NCBI GenBank assembly: GCA_024636505.1
Contig: JAGXGY010000020.1
Location: 1 to 38,307, forward strand
DNA length: 38,307 nt
From: Methylobacter sp.
GTDB taxonomy: Bacteria; Pseudomonadota; Gammaproteobacteria; Methylococcales; Methylomonadaceae
Direction: 5' to 3'
Shown: positions 15,400 through 28,062 of the stretch, piece by piece
How positions within the stretch are numbered: position 1 is the first letter of the stretch
Layout of the letters: the number at the start of each line of letters is the position of its first letter
Position numbers and translations under genes: made by a program
The notes under the pieces: model-generated
Seen by the model: the letters and a program-made list of their open reading frames with translations, nothing else
Database searches by the model: none
What the model was told of the DNA's origin: nothing

Positions 15400-17772
15400 A
15401 TGATCGCCCAACAAACACCATTGCCGCAAGAAGAAATCAGCAAGATCGACGCTTACTGGCGCGCCTGCAACTACCTTGCTGCAGGCATGATTTATCTGCG
15501 CGACAATCCGCTGCTACGCGAACCGCTCAAGCTGGAACATGTAAAAAGTCGCTTGCTGGGGCATTGGGGCTCAAGTCCCGGTCTGTCCTTTGCTTATATC
15601 CATATCAACCGGCTGATTAATAAATACGATTTGAATGCCATATTCATGGCTGGCCCCGGACATGGTGCGCCGGGCGTACTTGGCCCGGTTTATCTGGAAG
15701 GCGCTTACAGTGAAATATACCCAAACAAGAGTGAAGACGAACACGGCATGCGCCAGTTCTTCAAAGAATTTTCGTTTCCGGGCGGCATAGGCAGCCATTG
15801 CACACCGGAAACGCCGGGCTCGATTCATGAAGGCGGCGAACTCGGCTACAGCGTCTCGCATGCTTTCGGTGCGGCTTACGACAATCCGGATTTGATCGTT
15901 GCGGTCATGGTCGGCGATGGCGAATCGGAAACAGCCCCGCTGGCTACCTCCTGGCATTCCAACAAATTCCTGAACCCGATCAGCGATGGAGCTGTGCTGC
16001 CGATCCTGCACCTGAACGGTTACAAAATCAACAACCCGACTATTTTGTCGCGCATTTCGCACGAGGAACTGGAAAACTTGTTCAAAGGCTACGGTTGGAC
16101 ACCTTATTTCGTCGAAGGTAGCGACCCGGACACTATGCACCAAGCCATGGCCGCAACCATGGAACAGTGTGTGCTGGAAATTCGCCGCATTCAGCAAGAA
16201 GCCCGTAGTAGCGGTCAGCCTCTCCGCCCGCGCTGGCCGATGATCGTGTTACGCAGCCCTAAAGGCTGGACCGGGCCGAAGCAAGTGGACGGTAAAAAGG
16301 TGGAAGGCTTTTGGCGCTCACACCAAGTGCCTCTGGGCAATGTGCGCGATACGCCTGAGCATTTCCAACAACTGGAGGACTGGCTACGCAGTTACAAACC
16401 GGAACAACTGTTCGACCAGGAAGGCCGCTTGTTGCCCGAGCTTAAAGCCCTGGCACCCAAGGGCGCACGACGTATGAGCCTCAACCCGCACGCCAACGGC
16501 GGCTTGTTGCGTAAAGCGCTGCATATGCCAGACTGCCGCGAATACGCAGCTGAAGTGACTAAACCGGGCACTACCAGTGCTGAAAACACCCGCCCTTTAG
16601 GCAAGTTCCTGCGCGACATCATGAGCTTGAATAGGCATAATTTTCGCGTGTTCGGCCCCGATGAAAACAGCTCGAACAAACTGGACAATATCTATGAAGT
16701 CAGCAAGAAAACCTGGCTAGCCGACTATCTGCCGGAAGATGCCGACGGCGGCGAACTGTCGCCGGACGGTCGAGTCATGGAAATGCTCTCCGAGCACACC
16801 CTGGAAGGCTGGCTGGAAGGCTATTTGCTGACCGGTCGCCACGGTTTTTTTTCCACCTACGAAGCCTTCGTGCATGTCATCGATTCGATGTTCAACCAAC
16901 ATGCCAAATGGTTAGCCATGTCCAAGGTAGTGCCTTGGCGAGCGCCGGTATCATCGCTGAACCTACTGATTACTTCCACTGTCTGGCGTCAGGATCACAA
17001 CGGTTTTACCCATCAAGATCCCGGCTTTCTCGACGTGGTAGTCAACAAGAGTCCTGAGGTAACGCGCATCTATCTGCCGCCCGACGTGAACTGCCTATTG
17101 ACGGTTGCCGATCATTGCTTAAAGAGCGTCGATTACATCAACGTAATCGTTTGCGACAAACAAAAGCATTTGCAATTTTTAGACATGGATGCGGCGATCA
17201 AGCATTGCACCAAAGGCATCGGCATCTGGGACTGGGCATGCAACGATCAAGGCGTAGAACCGGATTTGGTTATCGCCAGCGCCGGCGATATTCCAACCAA
17301 AGAAGCCTTGGCAGCGGTAGTGTTGCTGCGCGAGAATTTTCCCGAACTCAAGGTTCGCTTTATCAACGTGGTCGACCTGTACAAGCTGACGCCTGAAGCC
17401 GAGCATCCGCACGGCTTATCGGACAAGGATTTCGACAGCCTGTTCACGCTGGACAAGCCTATCCTTTTCAACTTTCACGGCTACCCCTGGCTGATCCATC
17501 GCCTAGCCTATCGCCGCAACAACCACAAGAATCTGCATGTGCGCGGCTACAAAGAAAAAGGCAGCATCAACACGCCGCTGGAACTTGCCATTCAGAACGA
17601 GATCGACCGTTTCAGCCTAGTGATCGATGCGATCAACCGCATCCCGTCGTTGCGCGTAGCGGGTGCGCATGTCAAAGAAAACATGCGCGACAAACAGATC
17701 GAATGCCGCAACTATGCTTATGAATACGGCACCGATTTACCTGAGGTCGATAACTGGGTATGGCCGTATTGA
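15400..17772 (+). CDS. xfp: Phosphoketolase (xylulose-5-P / fructose-6-P)
   Basis: A 790-residue thiamine-diphosphate enzyme that splits xylulose 5-phosphate (and often fructose 6-phosphate) with phosphate into acetyl phosphate plus glyceraldehyde 3-phosphate or erythrose 4-phosphate. It opens with the family segment [30 protein letters not shown] and GPGHGAPG line the active site, and [16 protein letters not shown] carries the ThDP/metal motif. Length fits the family (about 790-820). The gene overlaps ackA by 13 bases, so the two are coupled. In methanotrophs this pair is proposed to route formaldehyde-derived sugar phosphates to acetyl units while saving carbon (known for the group; assignment here by homology). 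Confidence 0.97.
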   Translation: MIAQQTPLPQEEISKIDAYWRACNYLAAGMIYLRDNPLLREPLKLEHVKSRLLGHWGSSPGLSFAYIHINRLINKYDLNAIFMAGPGHGAPGVLGPVYLEGAYSEIYPNKSEDEHGMRQFFKEFSFPGGIGSHCTPETPGSIHEGGELGYSVSHAFGAAYDNPDLIVAVMVGDGESETAPLATSWHSNKFLNPISDGAVLPILHLNGYKINNPTILSRISHEELENLFKGYGWTPYFVEGSDPDTMHQAMAATMEQCVLEIRRIQQEARSSGQPLRPRWPMIVLRSPKGWTGPKQVDGKKVEGFWRSHQVPLGNVRDTPEHFQQLEDWLRSYKPEQLFDQEGRLLPELKALAPKGARRMSLNPHANGGLLRKALHMPDCREYAAEVTKPGTTSAENTRPLGKFLRDIMSLNRHNFRVFGPDENSSNKLDNIYEVSKKTWLADYLPEDADGGELSPDGRVMEMLSEHTLEGWLEGYLLTGRHGFFSTYEAFVHVIDSMFNQHAKWLAMSKVVPWRAPVSSLNLLITSTVWRQDHNGFTHQDPGFLDVVVNKSPEVTRIYLPPDVNCLLTVADHCLKSVDYINVIVCDKQKHLQFLDMDAAIKHCTKGIGIWDWACNDQGVEPDLVIASAGDIPTKEALAAVVLLRENFPELKVRFINVVDLYKLTPEAEHPHGLSDKDFDSLFTLDKPILFNFHGYPWLIHRLAYRRNNHKNLHVRGYKEKGSINTPLELAIQNEIDRFSLVIDAINRIPSLRVAGAHVKENMRDKQIECRNYAYEYGTDLPEVDNWVWPY

Positions 17773-18830
17773 AGCGCTCGGTTTTAACCATCAACAGCGG
17801 CTCGTCTTCGATCAAGGCGAGCCTGTTTTCGGTTGACGGCACACGGCGCAATTTCCGTTACGAACATGTGCGCAATCAACAAGAAGCCTTCAATCGTCTG
17901 CTAGATGACCTAGCGGAGGAAGTGCCGGATCTGGTTGGGCATCGATTTGTTCATGGCGGCGATATTGTCGATCCGGCAAGACGGGTTAATGTCCCCGAAC
18001 GTTCCCGGTTGGAGGGGCTGATTCATCTTGCCCCACTACACCTGCCGGGCAATCTGCTTGGGCTGGATTTATGCGTGCAACATTTTAATGTGCCGCAAAT
18101 AGCCTGCTTCGATACGGCTTTTCATGCCACGATGCCCGAATTGGCTAAACGGCTACCGATTCCTAACGCACTGGACATACGCCGCTACGGTTTTCATGGG
18201 CTCAATTATGCCTACATCGCCGAAATGCTCGCGGATGTTTTAGGCGACGTGGCTTATAAAAAAGTCGTCGTCGCCCATTTGGGCAGCGGCGCCAGTCTTT
18301 GTTTAATGGACAACCTAAAATCGGTAGACACTACCATGGGTTATACCCCGGCGGGAGGCATTCCGATGGGAACCCGTAGCGGCGACCTCGATCCGGGCGT
18401 GATGCTGGAGCTGGCAAAACGCTACACTCCTGAAGCATTATCCGACATGGTGTTTCACAATATGGGCTTGCTGGCGTTGTCTGCGGGTGAAAGTTCGGAA
18501 ATGGATAAGCTGCTTGCCAGTGACAGCGACAACGCAACATTTGCCGTCGACTATTTTTGCCGCCAGGTACGAGCGGCAATCGGCGGCTTTGCAGCCAAGG
18601 CAGGCGGCATCGATGCGCTGGTTTTTACCGGCGGTATCGGTGAGCATTCTGCCGTAGTTCGTGAAAAAATCTGCGCTCCATTGGCTTTTCTGGGCTTTGC
18701 TTTGGATAAGACTGCCAATCATTTAGGGAGCAATGCCATCGGCATTGCCGGTTACAAACCGGTGCTGATCGTTCCGGCAGACGAGGAAATCATGATCCGC
18801 AATCTTTGCCTAAGTGCTTGTCTAGTTTAG
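17760..18830 (+). CDS. ackA: Acetate kinase
   Basis: A 356-residue acetokinase-family enzyme interconverting acetyl phosphate + ADP and acetate + ATP. Motifs in order are [15 protein letters not shown] (phosphate loop), [20 protein letters not shown] with the catalytic-type Asp, [31 protein letters not shown] and [15 protein letters not shown]. It is about 40 residues shorter than E. coli AckA (400), with the shortening in the N-terminal half; all motifs survive. The ATG lies inside the end of xfp, with GAGG 13 bases upstream, which ties its output to phosphoketolase and suggests it works on the acetyl phosphate made there. Confidence 0.95.
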   Translation: MAVLKRSVLTINSGSSSIKASLFSVDGTRRNFRYEHVRNQQEAFNRLLDDLAEEVPDLVGHRFVHGGDIVDPARRVNVPERSRLEGLIHLAPLHLPGNLLGLDLCVQHFNVPQIACFDTAFHATMPELAKRLPIPNALDIRRYGFHGLNYAYIAEMLADVLGDVAYKKVVVAHLGSGASLCLMDNLKSVDTTMGYTPAGGIPMGTRSGDLDPGVMLELAKRYTPEALSDMVFHNMGLLALSAGESSEMDKLLASDSDNATFAVDYFCRQVRAAIGGFAAKAGGIDALVFTGGIGEHSAVVREKICAPLAFLGFALDKTANHLGSNAIGIAGYKPVLIVPADEEIMIRNLCLSACLV

Positions 18831-19017
18831 GTCTGCGCACTGAAGCACTGCTGACCGGTTAAGCCGGTAATGTTGACTGGCCGGGCGACTAAAGTCGCTG
18901 CCGCAATCCGGTCATGCCCACGGCCTTACAGTGAGCAAGCAAGATGAGCACATGTCGATACAGGGAAAGTTGCGCTTCCACACCGGTAATATTTTTAAAT
19001 TTTTAAGGAGCATGCTT

Positions 19018-19761
19018 ATGACGGATATCAAATCGTACTCAGTTTGGGATGCCGGCACCCGCTGGTTTCATTGGATCAATGTATTGTGTGTTGTTGCGCT
19101 TATGGCTGCCGGTCTGGTTATCCTGAATGCGAGCAGTCTTGAGGTCTCCAATGCAGGAAAGATAAAACTCAAGACTGTCCATACGTGGATCGGCTATGTG
19201 TTTGCCATCAACTTAATCTGGCGTTTCATTTGGGCCTTTTTAGGAAATCGCTATGCGAAGTTAAGCGCGGTGCTTCCGGGCGGCAAGGGCTACTTTCATG
19301 CGTTGCGCCGCTATGTCGCCGCCTTTTTTTCCGGCCACCCACAACAGTATATCGGCCACAATCCGCTAGGCCGCCTAGGGGTCGCCCTGCTGTTTCTGCT
19401 GATTACCCTTCAGGCAGTCACAGGCTTGGTGCTGGCCGGCACCGATTTATTTCTGCCGCCTTTCGGGTATTGGATAGCGCAGTGGGTGGCCGCACCGGGT
19501 ATCGCGCCCGATACCTTAGTCCCCTATGCGCCGACCCTGTATGATGAAACGGCTTACCAGAGCATGCGTGCTTTTCGCAAACCCGTTGCCGTAATACATT
19601 TGTATAACTTTTATTTTCTGCTGGCCGCCGTTGTATTGCATGTTGCAGCGGTCATCGTGACTGATCTGCGCGAAGGCGGCAGCATTATTTCTGCGATGTT
19701 TACAGGACGCAAGACCCTTAGCGGACAACCGGTAGACGAAGATTCCAGCAGCCATGACTGA
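19018..19761 (+). CDS. Cytochrome b561-family membrane protein
   Basis: A 247-residue protein with four main hydrophobic spans. Heme-ligand histidines are placed as in the di-heme b561/Ni-Fe hydrogenase cytochrome b family: RWFHWINV in helix 1, KTVHTWIGY before helix 2, VIHLYNFYF and VVLHVAAVI in the last helices. It begins WDAGTRWFHW, the usual family opening. The ATG at 19018 is preferred because AAGGAG lies exactly 7 bases upstream; upstream in-frame ATGs at 18931, 18952 and 19012 lack this. It is likely to pass electrons across or along the membrane for an unknown partner. The preceding 187 bases hold only small dyads such as GCGACTaaAGTCGC. Confidence 0.85.
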   Translation: MTDIKSYSVWDAGTRWFHWINVLCVVALMAAGLVILNASSLEVSNAGKIKLKTVHTWIGYVFAINLIWRFIWAFLGNRYAKLSAVLPGGKGYFHALRRYVAAFFSGHPQQYIGHNPLGRLGVALLFLLITLQAVTGLVLAGTDLFLPPFGYWIAQWVAAPGIAPDTLVPYAPTLYDETAYQSMRAFRKPVAVIHLYNFYFLLAAVVLHVAAVIVTDLREGGSIISAMFTGRKTLSGQPVDEDSSSHD

Positions 19762-19916
19762 GCATTATTGATTAATGCCTGAGTTTTCAAGCCATTCCTG
19801 TTAAACGCTTGAGTAACTTGTTGACGATTCCCTGAATAGAGTGCTAGTTTCCAGCTCAGCAATCAAATTCCATCGATTCTGTTTTGGAATGCACAATCTG
19901 CCTTTAGGAGGTCAAA

Positions 19917-20123
19917 ATGAATGAAGACACATTTAACATGGAAATCAGAAAGTATCTGAAAATTGTTGGGGTCACATCGCAACGTGAAATCGAACATGCT
20001 GTTCTCAAAGCGATTGAAGCCGGGAAATTGAACGGTTCCGAGACCCTGGAGATTAAAATGACGCTGGAAGCTCCGGCTGCCGACATCAGTCACTGCATCG
20101 AGGGAAAAATAGCACTTGAATAG
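19917..20123 (+). CDS. Small DUF6494-like protein
   Basis: A 68-residue protein opening MNEDTFNMEIRKYLKIVGVT, followed by SQREIEHAVLKAIEAGKLNG. This strongly resembles the small DUF6494 proteins of proteobacteria, whose function is unknown. It is predicted to be mostly helical, with a strand-like segment (ETLEIKMTLE) and no signal or membrane span. An excellent TAGGAGG ribosome binding site lies 5 bases before the ATG, so it is probably well translated. It ends just before a perfect palindrome that separates it from the convergent GlcG-like gene. The family name is from memory of its N-terminal pattern. Confidence 0.75.
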   Translation: MNEDTFNMEIRKYLKIVGVTSQREIEHAVLKAIEAGKLNGSETLEIKMTLEAPAADISHCIEGKIALE

Positions 20124-20152
20124 TGCCCTTGCCTGAAGAAACCGGAGATTGA

Positions 20153-20178
20153 GCGGGTTAGCCGATCGGCTAACCCGC
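20153..20178. terminator. Perfect 26-base palindrome, likely bidirectional terminator
   Basis: GCGGGTTAGCCGA and its exact reverse complement meet without a loop at 20165/20166. The element lies between two convergent genes, 30 bases beyond the DUF6494 stop and 46 beyond the opposing gene's stop. A weak T-rich stretch (ttgaaaggtttcttt) follows on the plus strand. Confidence 0.6.
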
Positions 20179-20224
20179 ATTTGAAAGGTTTCTTTATCTG
20201 AACAATCCGGAGATTATCCCGGAC

Positions 20225-20659
20225 TCAGGTTCGCCACGGGTGTTCCGGCAAATCGGAAACGCCGATGGCTTCAGCCCCGGCTTTGGCAACTCGATGATCG
20301 TTTTCTACCGAGCTGCCGCTAACCCCGACAGCGCCGATTAAAACGCCATCCTTGTCAACGATAGGAACGCCTCCGGGAAAGGTAATCAGTCCGTCGTTGG
20401 AATGTTCAATCCCGTAAAGCGGCCCGCCCGGTTGCGATAGCTGACCGATTTGTCCGGTGTTCATCGCGAAGAAACAAGCGGTTTTGGCTTTCTTGATCGC
20501 AATGTCCACGCTGCCTACCCAGGCATTGTCCATTCTCACGAACGCCTTTAAATCAGCGCCGGAATCCACTACAGCGATACACATCTGCGTACCGATTTTT
20601 TTTGACTCGGCAATTGCCGCAGCCATTGCCTGTTCGGCCAGTTCGTATGTTACATGCAT
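20225..20659 (-). CDS. GlcG/HbpS-family heme-binding-like protein
   Basis: A 144-residue protein of the GlcG/HbpS (DUF336) family. It begins with the helix [19 protein letters not shown], followed by [38 protein letters not shown] near 94-113 is the hallmark strand-turn segment of the fold. Some members bind heme; others are of unknown role in glycolate or corrinoid loci. There is no signal peptide, so it is cytosolic. GAGGAG precedes the ATG by 8 bases. It follows fumC on the same strand after 55 bases and may be cotranscribed with it. Heme binding is not shown by the sequence itself. Confidence 0.85.
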   Translation of the reverse strand: MHVTYELAEQAMAAAIAESKKIGTQMCIAVVDSGADLKAFVRMDNAWVGSVDIAIKKAKTACFFAMNTGQIGQLSQPGGPLYGIEHSNDGLITFPGGVPIVDKDGVLIGAVGVSGSSVENDHRVAKAGAEAIGVSDLPEHPWRT

Positions 20660-20714
20660 GGTCTACGCTCCTCTATTTTTTATCAAAAGAGCCTAATGGT
20701 ATTCCTTTTTGACT

Positions 20715-22118
20715 TTATTTTGGAAAAATCATTTGTTCCGGACGAACGAGTATGTCGAATTCCGCTTCGGTCACAAATCCGCCGGAGACTGCCTCAACAC
20801 GCAGCGTACTGCGATTTTTCAAAGCCAGTTTCGCAATTTTGGCCGCATTGTCGTAACCGATGCGCGGAGCCAGAGCAGTCACCAGCATCAGCGAACGCTC
20901 CATCAGCTCGGCAATGCGGTCGATATTCGGCTCAATGCCGACCACGCAATGATCGGTAAAACTCATCGCCGCGTCGCCGATAAGGCGGATCGACTGCAAC
21001 ACGTTATAAATAATGACCGGCTTGAACACATTGAGCTCCAAATGTCCCTGCGCCCCGGCAAAGGTGACGGTGGTGTGATTGCCCATAACCTGTGCGCAAA
21101 CCATGGTCATGGCTTCGCACTGGGTCGGATTGACCTTGCCCGGCATGATCGAAGAGCCGGGTTCGTTTTCCGGCAGCGACAGTTCGCCGATGCCGGAGCG
21201 CGGGCCCGAACTCAACAGGCGAATATCGTTGGCTATTTTAGTGAGGCTGACCGCAAGGGTATTTAACACCCCGGAGATTTCCACCATCGCATCGTGCGCG
21301 GCCAGCGCCTCGAACTTATTGGCCGCAGAAACGAAAGGCAGCCGGGTAAACGTCGCAACCTCTTCGGCAAACCGGTCGCCGAAACCCGGTTTCGAGTTCA
21401 GGCCGGTGCCCACCGCAGTGCCGCCTTGCGCCAGAGGATACAGCCGTTTGAGGCTATCGTTAATCCGGTCGATACCGAATTGTACTTGAGCGGCGTAACC
21501 GGAAAATTCTTGCCCCAATGTCAGTGGGGTCGCGTCCTGCAAATGGGTTCGCCCGATCTTGATGATTTGGCTCCATGCCTGGGATTTACCGGACAGCGCG
21601 CGATGCAGGTGCCAAAGGACCGGAATCAATAAATGGTGCAACTGCTCGACGGTGGCGATATGCATGGCCGTTGGAAAAGCGTCATTCGAAGACTGACTGC
21701 GGTTACAGTGATCGTTCGGATGCACCGGCGTTTTAGATCCGATAACGCCGCCAAGACGCTCGATAGCCAGATTGGCAATCACCTCGTTGGCGTTCATGTT
21801 GGACTGGGTACCGGAACCGGTCTGCCAGACCACCAGCGGAAAATTGTCATCGAGATTGCCGCCGATAACCTCCTGTGCCGCATCGGCTATTGCATTGCCG
21901 ATTTTTTCGTCGATGTTATTCAGCGCGATATTCGATAATGCGGCGCAATATTTGACGATGCCTAAAGCCCGAATCAAAGGCTGGGGCATGCGTTCATTGC
22001 CGATTTTGAAGTTGATCAGGGAACGCTGGGTTTGCGCGCCCCAGTATTTGTCGGCGGATACTTGTATGGGGCCGAAGGAGTCGGTTTCGGTGCGGGTATT
22101 GTCGGTGTTTTTTTTCAT
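20715..22118 (-). CDS. fumC: Class II fumarate hydratase
   Basis: A 467-residue class II (iron-free) fumarase, hydrating fumarate to L-malate. It has [14 protein letters not shown] for substrate binding, [20 protein letters not shown] in the B-site/active-site region, and [16 protein letters not shown], the superfamily signature with the mobile catalytic Ser loop. Length equals E. coli FumC (467). The start at 22118 ([20 protein letters not shown]) fits the family; an upstream in-frame start at 22244 would add 42 unrelated residues. GGACAAG lies just before the ATG. It is divergent from acnA, the two TCA genes sharing a 272-base regulatory region in which no clear promoter was recognised. Confidence 0.96.
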   Translation of the reverse strand: MKKNTDNTRTETDSFGPIQVSADKYWGAQTQRSLINFKIGNERMPQPLIRALGIVKYCAALSNIALNNIDEKIGNAIADAAQEVIGGNLDDNFPLVVWQTGSGTQSNMNANEVIANLAIERLGGVIGSKTPVHPNDHCNRSQSSNDAFPTAMHIATVEQLHHLLIPVLWHLHRALSGKSQAWSQIIKIGRTHLQDATPLTLGQEFSGYAAQVQFGIDRINDSLKRLYPLAQGGTAVGTGLNSKPGFGDRFAEEVATFTRLPFVSAANKFEALAAHDAMVEISGVLNTLAVSLTKIANDIRLLSSGPRSGIGELSLPENEPGSSIMPGKVNPTQCEAMTMVCAQVMGNHTTVTFAGAQGHLELNVFKPVIIYNVLQSIRLIGDAAMSFTDHCVVGIEPNIDRIAELMERSLMLVTALAPRIGYDNAAKIAKLALKNRSTLRVEAVSGGFVTEAEFDILVRPEQMIFPK

Positions 22119-22390
22119 GACTTGTCCGTTTGTGGTTGGGTTATGGCATGAATAGGCCATGCGCATCAACTTAAGTCCAAGCGGACCGGGCAACATGCCC
22201 CGTCCGGCTATGAATAAACAGGGTTTGACTATAACGATTTTCACCCTGCTTGAATAGAAAACTTCTTGTTGATTAAAATCGCTAAACTCTCATCTCAAAA
22301 TAGAATCAAAATCATTGGCATAATTACAGATACGGATTAAAGCTATTTCAGTTGATAACATTTTTCGAGCCTATCAGGGAGGTTTCTATC

Positions 22391-25192
<2,802 letters not shown>

Positions 25193-25564
25193 TCATAACC
25201 GTCCTCTACGCCGCAGCCTTCGGTTAACCTGCCAATGATAGATTCCGGCGAGCAACGGACGAATCAGCGGCAAGCCGATCAGCCAGGCTATCGACTTCAA
25301 CACAGGCACTTTGCTCATCAGCAGGATATAGGCATCCATCTCAGACAGAATCCGCTGGTTTTCGTCCTGAACGTGCAGTTCGGTTAGCGCCTTGTGAGGA
25401 TCGATGCCGATTTTACGCAACTGCTCTTCCCGACCGGTGATGTCGATCCAGTAGACGTTTTCGCCCGCTTTACCGGCAAGTTTTTCGTAGGTCGACCTGT
25501 CTTTGACGCATTTGGGACAGGCGCCGTCGTAATAAACGTTAATTTTGGCTTTATCCTGATTCAT
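25193..25564 (-). CDS. DCC-family (DUF393) thiol-disulfide protein
   Basis: A 123-residue protein beginning MNQDKAKINVYYDGACPKCV. YYDGACPKC is the DUF393 signature with the DxxCxxC pattern that names the DCC family, thioredoxin-like proteins thought to have thiol oxidoreductase activity. The C-terminal third (VLKSIAWLIGLPLIRPLLAGIY) is hydrophobic and amphipathic, as in relatives, and the tail is strongly basic. GGAGG lies 9 bases before the ATG at 25564; the longer frame back to 25651 is rejected because it crosses into the divergent arginase gene. Only 29 bases separate the two divergent starts, so they probably share or overlap control elements. Confidence 0.88.
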   Translation of the reverse strand: MNQDKAKINVYYDGACPKCVKDRSTYEKLAGKAGENVYWIDITGREEQLRKIGIDPHKALTELHVQDENQRILSEMDAYILLMSKVPVLKSIAWLIGLPLIRPLLAGIYHWQVNRRLRRRGRL

Positions 25565-25593
25565 GTTATTTGCCTCCAATTGGTAAGAGCGAT

Positions 25594-26460
25594 ATGACAC
25601 TATTACCAACTTTAGGCGTAGCATCGTGTTTGGGCGGGCCGATGCGTACATGCGGCCATGCAGCAGACATGCTGTACGATGAATTTGCCCGGCAAGCTGC
25701 TGAGCGACAATGCCTGCAACTTCAGTGGCATAGGGTTTATCCCGACCATCACGGGTTAAAGGAGGAAAAACTGGCCAAGCTTAATCAATCGATAAGCCGG
25801 TTTACCCGATACTGGACAGAACAAAACCAGGCTTTTCTGGTTATCGGCGGCGACCATTCCTGTGCGTTGGGAACCTGGGGCGGGGTGCTGAATGGGTTGC
25901 AGCAGCCTGGTAAATTCGGCCTGATCTGGCTGGACGCACACATGGATGCGCACACCTTTGCTACCTCGCCGTCCGGCAATATTCATGGCATGCCGCTGGC
26001 TGCATTGCTTGGAAGAGCGGACAAAAAACTGGCGGCGATGTATCCCTCTTCCGACTTTATCAAACCGGAAAACCTCATTCTGATAGGTGTCCGAAGTTAT
26101 GAACCTCAGGAATACGCTCTGTTAAAGCAAGCAGCAGTCAACATTATTTTTGCCGAACAGATTGATAGACTTGCCCCGGTACTAATGAAAGCCGTCGATA
26201 AACTCAGCCTGTCGTGCCAAGTTATCGGTATCAGCATCGATTTGGATGTTATCGATCCTGCCGATGCGCCCGGCGTAGAAACGCCTGTTCAAGACGGCAT
26301 TAAAGCCATCGAACTGCTCGAAGCGCTTTCGTTGATTAATCGGCATCCGAAAATACTGGGCCTTGAAATCAGCGAATTTAATCCGGAAAACGACTCTGAA
26401 AATAAGACCTTACACCTGATGAAAGCCATTATTGAGGCGTTCTACGGCGAAACGTTATAG
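25594..26460 (+). CDS. rocF: Arginase-family ureohydrolase
   Basis: A 288-residue manganese ureohydrolase, probably hydrolysing arginine to ornithine and urea. Metal ligands are visible in VIGGDHSCALG (His88), WLDAHMDAHT (Asp114, His116, Asp118) and SIDLDVIDPADAPG (two Asp). HGMPLAALLG is also a family segment. The ATG at 25594 (MTLLPTLGVAS) with GGTAAGAG 4 bases upstream is preferred over a TTG at 25570. Agmatinase and formiminoglutamase share the fold. The adjacent ruined ornithine cyclodeaminase gene supports arginase, since the two would form an arginine-ornithine-proline route. Its end overlaps the convergent phhB gene by 6 bases. Confidence 0.87.
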   Translation: MTLLPTLGVASCLGGPMRTCGHAADMLYDEFARQAAERQCLQLQWHRVYPDHHGLKEEKLAKLNQSISRFTRYWTEQNQAFLVIGGDHSCALGTWGGVLNGLQQPGKFGLIWLDAHMDAHTFATSPSGNIHGMPLAALLGRADKKLAAMYPSSDFIKPENLILIGVRSYEPQEYALLKQAAVNIIFAEQIDRLAPVLMKAVDKLSLSCQVIGISIDLDVIDPADAPGVETPVQDGIKAIELLEALSLINRHPKILGLEISEFNPENDSENKTLHLMKAIIEAFYGETL

Positions 26461-26790
26461 CAGTGCGTCGGTCTTGGCCGCCATGACAAAATCATTAACG
26501 TGCAGTCCTTTTATCTTGTGGGACCACCAGGTCACCGTCACCCTGCCCCATTCGGTTAAAATGGCCGGATGATGGTTTTCTTGCTCGCAAAGTGCGCCGA
26601 TTTTATTGGTAAATGACAGAGCATTTGCAAAGTTATCGAAGGTGAAGGTTTTTCGCAGACGCTTGATGTTGTCTATTTCGACAAGCTCCCAGCCCTGTAA
26701 TTGCGGCATAAATTCGTCAATTTCCGCCTGAGTGGCCAACGGTGCGCCAATTCTGCAAGCTTCGCAGGTTTTTTCGATCAGATTACTCAT
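26455..26790 (-). CDS. phhB: Pterin-4a-carbinolamine dehydratase
   Basis: A 111-residue PCD/DCoH-type enzyme that dehydrates 4a-hydroxytetrahydropterin so that the cofactor can be recycled. The active-site motif is ENHHPAILTEWGRVTVTWWS, followed by HKIKGLHVNDFVMA, with the His pair, third His and Asp in place. The ATG at 26790 (MSNLIEKTCEACRIGAPLA) has GGAGA 7 bases upstream and gives the family N-terminus. No aromatic amino acid hydroxylase gene is in the window, so its pterin partner is unknown. It is convergent with, and overlaps, the arginase gene. Confidence 0.94.
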   Translation of the reverse strand: MSNLIEKTCEACRIGAPLATQAEIDEFMPQLQGWELVEIDNIKRLRKTFTFDNFANALSFTNKIGALCEQENHHPAILTEWGRVTVTWWSHKIKGLHVNDFVMAAKTDALL

Positions 26791-26927
26791 AGATATTCTC
26801 CATTTGGGTCTGTGTAAAACAATAGGCTCGTACCGAAATACTGCTTTTTGAATATTCACAGACTAAAGAAATCGATGTCTTGAATCAATAGGTAGTATCA
26901 CCAATCAGATGGAGTTTATTACCGTAT

Positions 26928-26972
26928 GGCGTGCTGTGCGCGCCTTAGCTTCCAAGGCGCGTACAGCACGCC
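26928..26972. repeat. 19-bp inverted repeat (REP-like) downstream of the dead cyclodeaminase
   Basis: GGCGTGCTGTGCGCGCCTT (26928-26946) and AAGGCGCGTACAGCACGCC (26954-26972) match at 18 of 19 paired positions around a 7-base loop. No T-run follows. This is a third unrelated palindrome family in the window. Confidence 0.75.
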
Positions 26973-27007
26973 CTACAAGCCCTCGGGAACATCCGAGCCA
27001 CTCTATT

Positions 27008-28017
27008 TCAAGGATTCAGTAAGCCAAACAAATTTTTAGGGTCATTAGGTTCGGGCATTAAAGCCGTCTCTGTACCCAATTGATGTTCTTTTGCCAGCTC
27101 ATAAACAACCCGGAGTATGGAGTAATCCTCTAACGCAAAACCGACTGAATCAAAGAGCGTAATCTCGTCATTATTCTGTCTTCCGGGCTTATGCTTACAG
27201 ACCAACTCCCATAATTCGGCATAGATAAGATCGGCTGAGCACTACTGCACCTCCCCTTCCACCAGACTTTGCGGCTTATATTCGACCACCACCAGTTTGA
27301 CCTGATTGATGAACTCGGCAGATAGCTCGATTTTACCCGGACAGTCGCCGCCCATTGCATGTATAAATGCGCCCGGTGAAAGATCCGCGAATGCAAACAA
27401 GGACTGCCGTTTTTTTGCGGCGGTCGCCGTTATCACAATATCGGCATCACGCACGGCTTCGATGATATTGCCGCAAACAATTAGCCTGAACCCTTGTCCG
27501 GAAAGATTTATTGAAAATTTAGCCATAGCTTCCGGATCGCTATCAAAAAAGCGGACTTCTTCCAGTTGAAAAAAACCGACGAATGCCAGTACCTGAAATT
27601 CCGCCTGCGCTCCGGTGCCGATATTTTGAATCTTTGCGAGCCAGATATTTTGCCGCCAGAACGCCGGTTGCCGCTGTTCTGAATGCGGTCAACAAAGTCA
27701 TTTCAGTCATTATCAGCGGATATCCACTGTCGGCATCGCTTAAGAGTCCTATGGCGACAACGTTAAGCTTGCCCTTAAGCGGATTACCGGGATAACCGTT
27801 GACATATTTAAATGCATAGTACTGCCGGTCTACACAGAACATCAATTCAATGACGCCATCAGGATAATAGGTTCCGTGACGCGGCGATAAAATAAATTCA
27901 TTCCATCGACCGAAATCTTCTTCTAACGCCGCAATAACGCGCTTAAAAAAATTTTCCAGACCAATGGATCTGTATCAGTTCCCGGATGTCGGTAACGGTA
28001 AGAATTTCTACTGACAC
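27008..28017 (-). pseudogene. Ornithine cyclodeaminase, decayed
   Basis: Read in pieces, the minus strand encodes a whole ornithine cyclodeaminase/mu-crystallin family protein. N-terminal VEILTVTDIRELIQIH comes first, then in another frame NFFKRVIAALEEDFGRW and YAFKYVNGYPGNPLKGK with SEMTLLT-like MTEMTLLTAFRTAATG. In a third stretch come IGTGAQAEFQVLAF (NAD site) and HAMGGDCPGKIEL, and finally LFDSVGFALEDYSILR. At least three lesions break it: an apparent one-base insertion near 27960-27965, a frame change with a small deletion near 27625-27640, and an in-frame TAG at 27244-27242 inside EGEVQ-stop-CSADL. The start is also poor: GGAGG overlaps the only GTG. An intact enzyme would turn ornithine into proline and ammonia, following arginase. 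Confidence 0.88.
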
Positions 28018-28062
28018 CTCCGTAAAAAACTACTGTCGAAAAAGAAACCGGATACTCGAACG

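Noticed and set aside
22352-22390. Upstream ATG for acnA adding 13 residues
   Set aside because: AGGGAGG is placed correctly for the ATG at 22391, and the extra residues do not resemble any AcnA N-terminus.
27130-27396. 88-codon frame within the cyclodeaminase region
   Set aside because: It is an alternative frame across the broken gene; the cyclodeaminase motifs are in the other frames.
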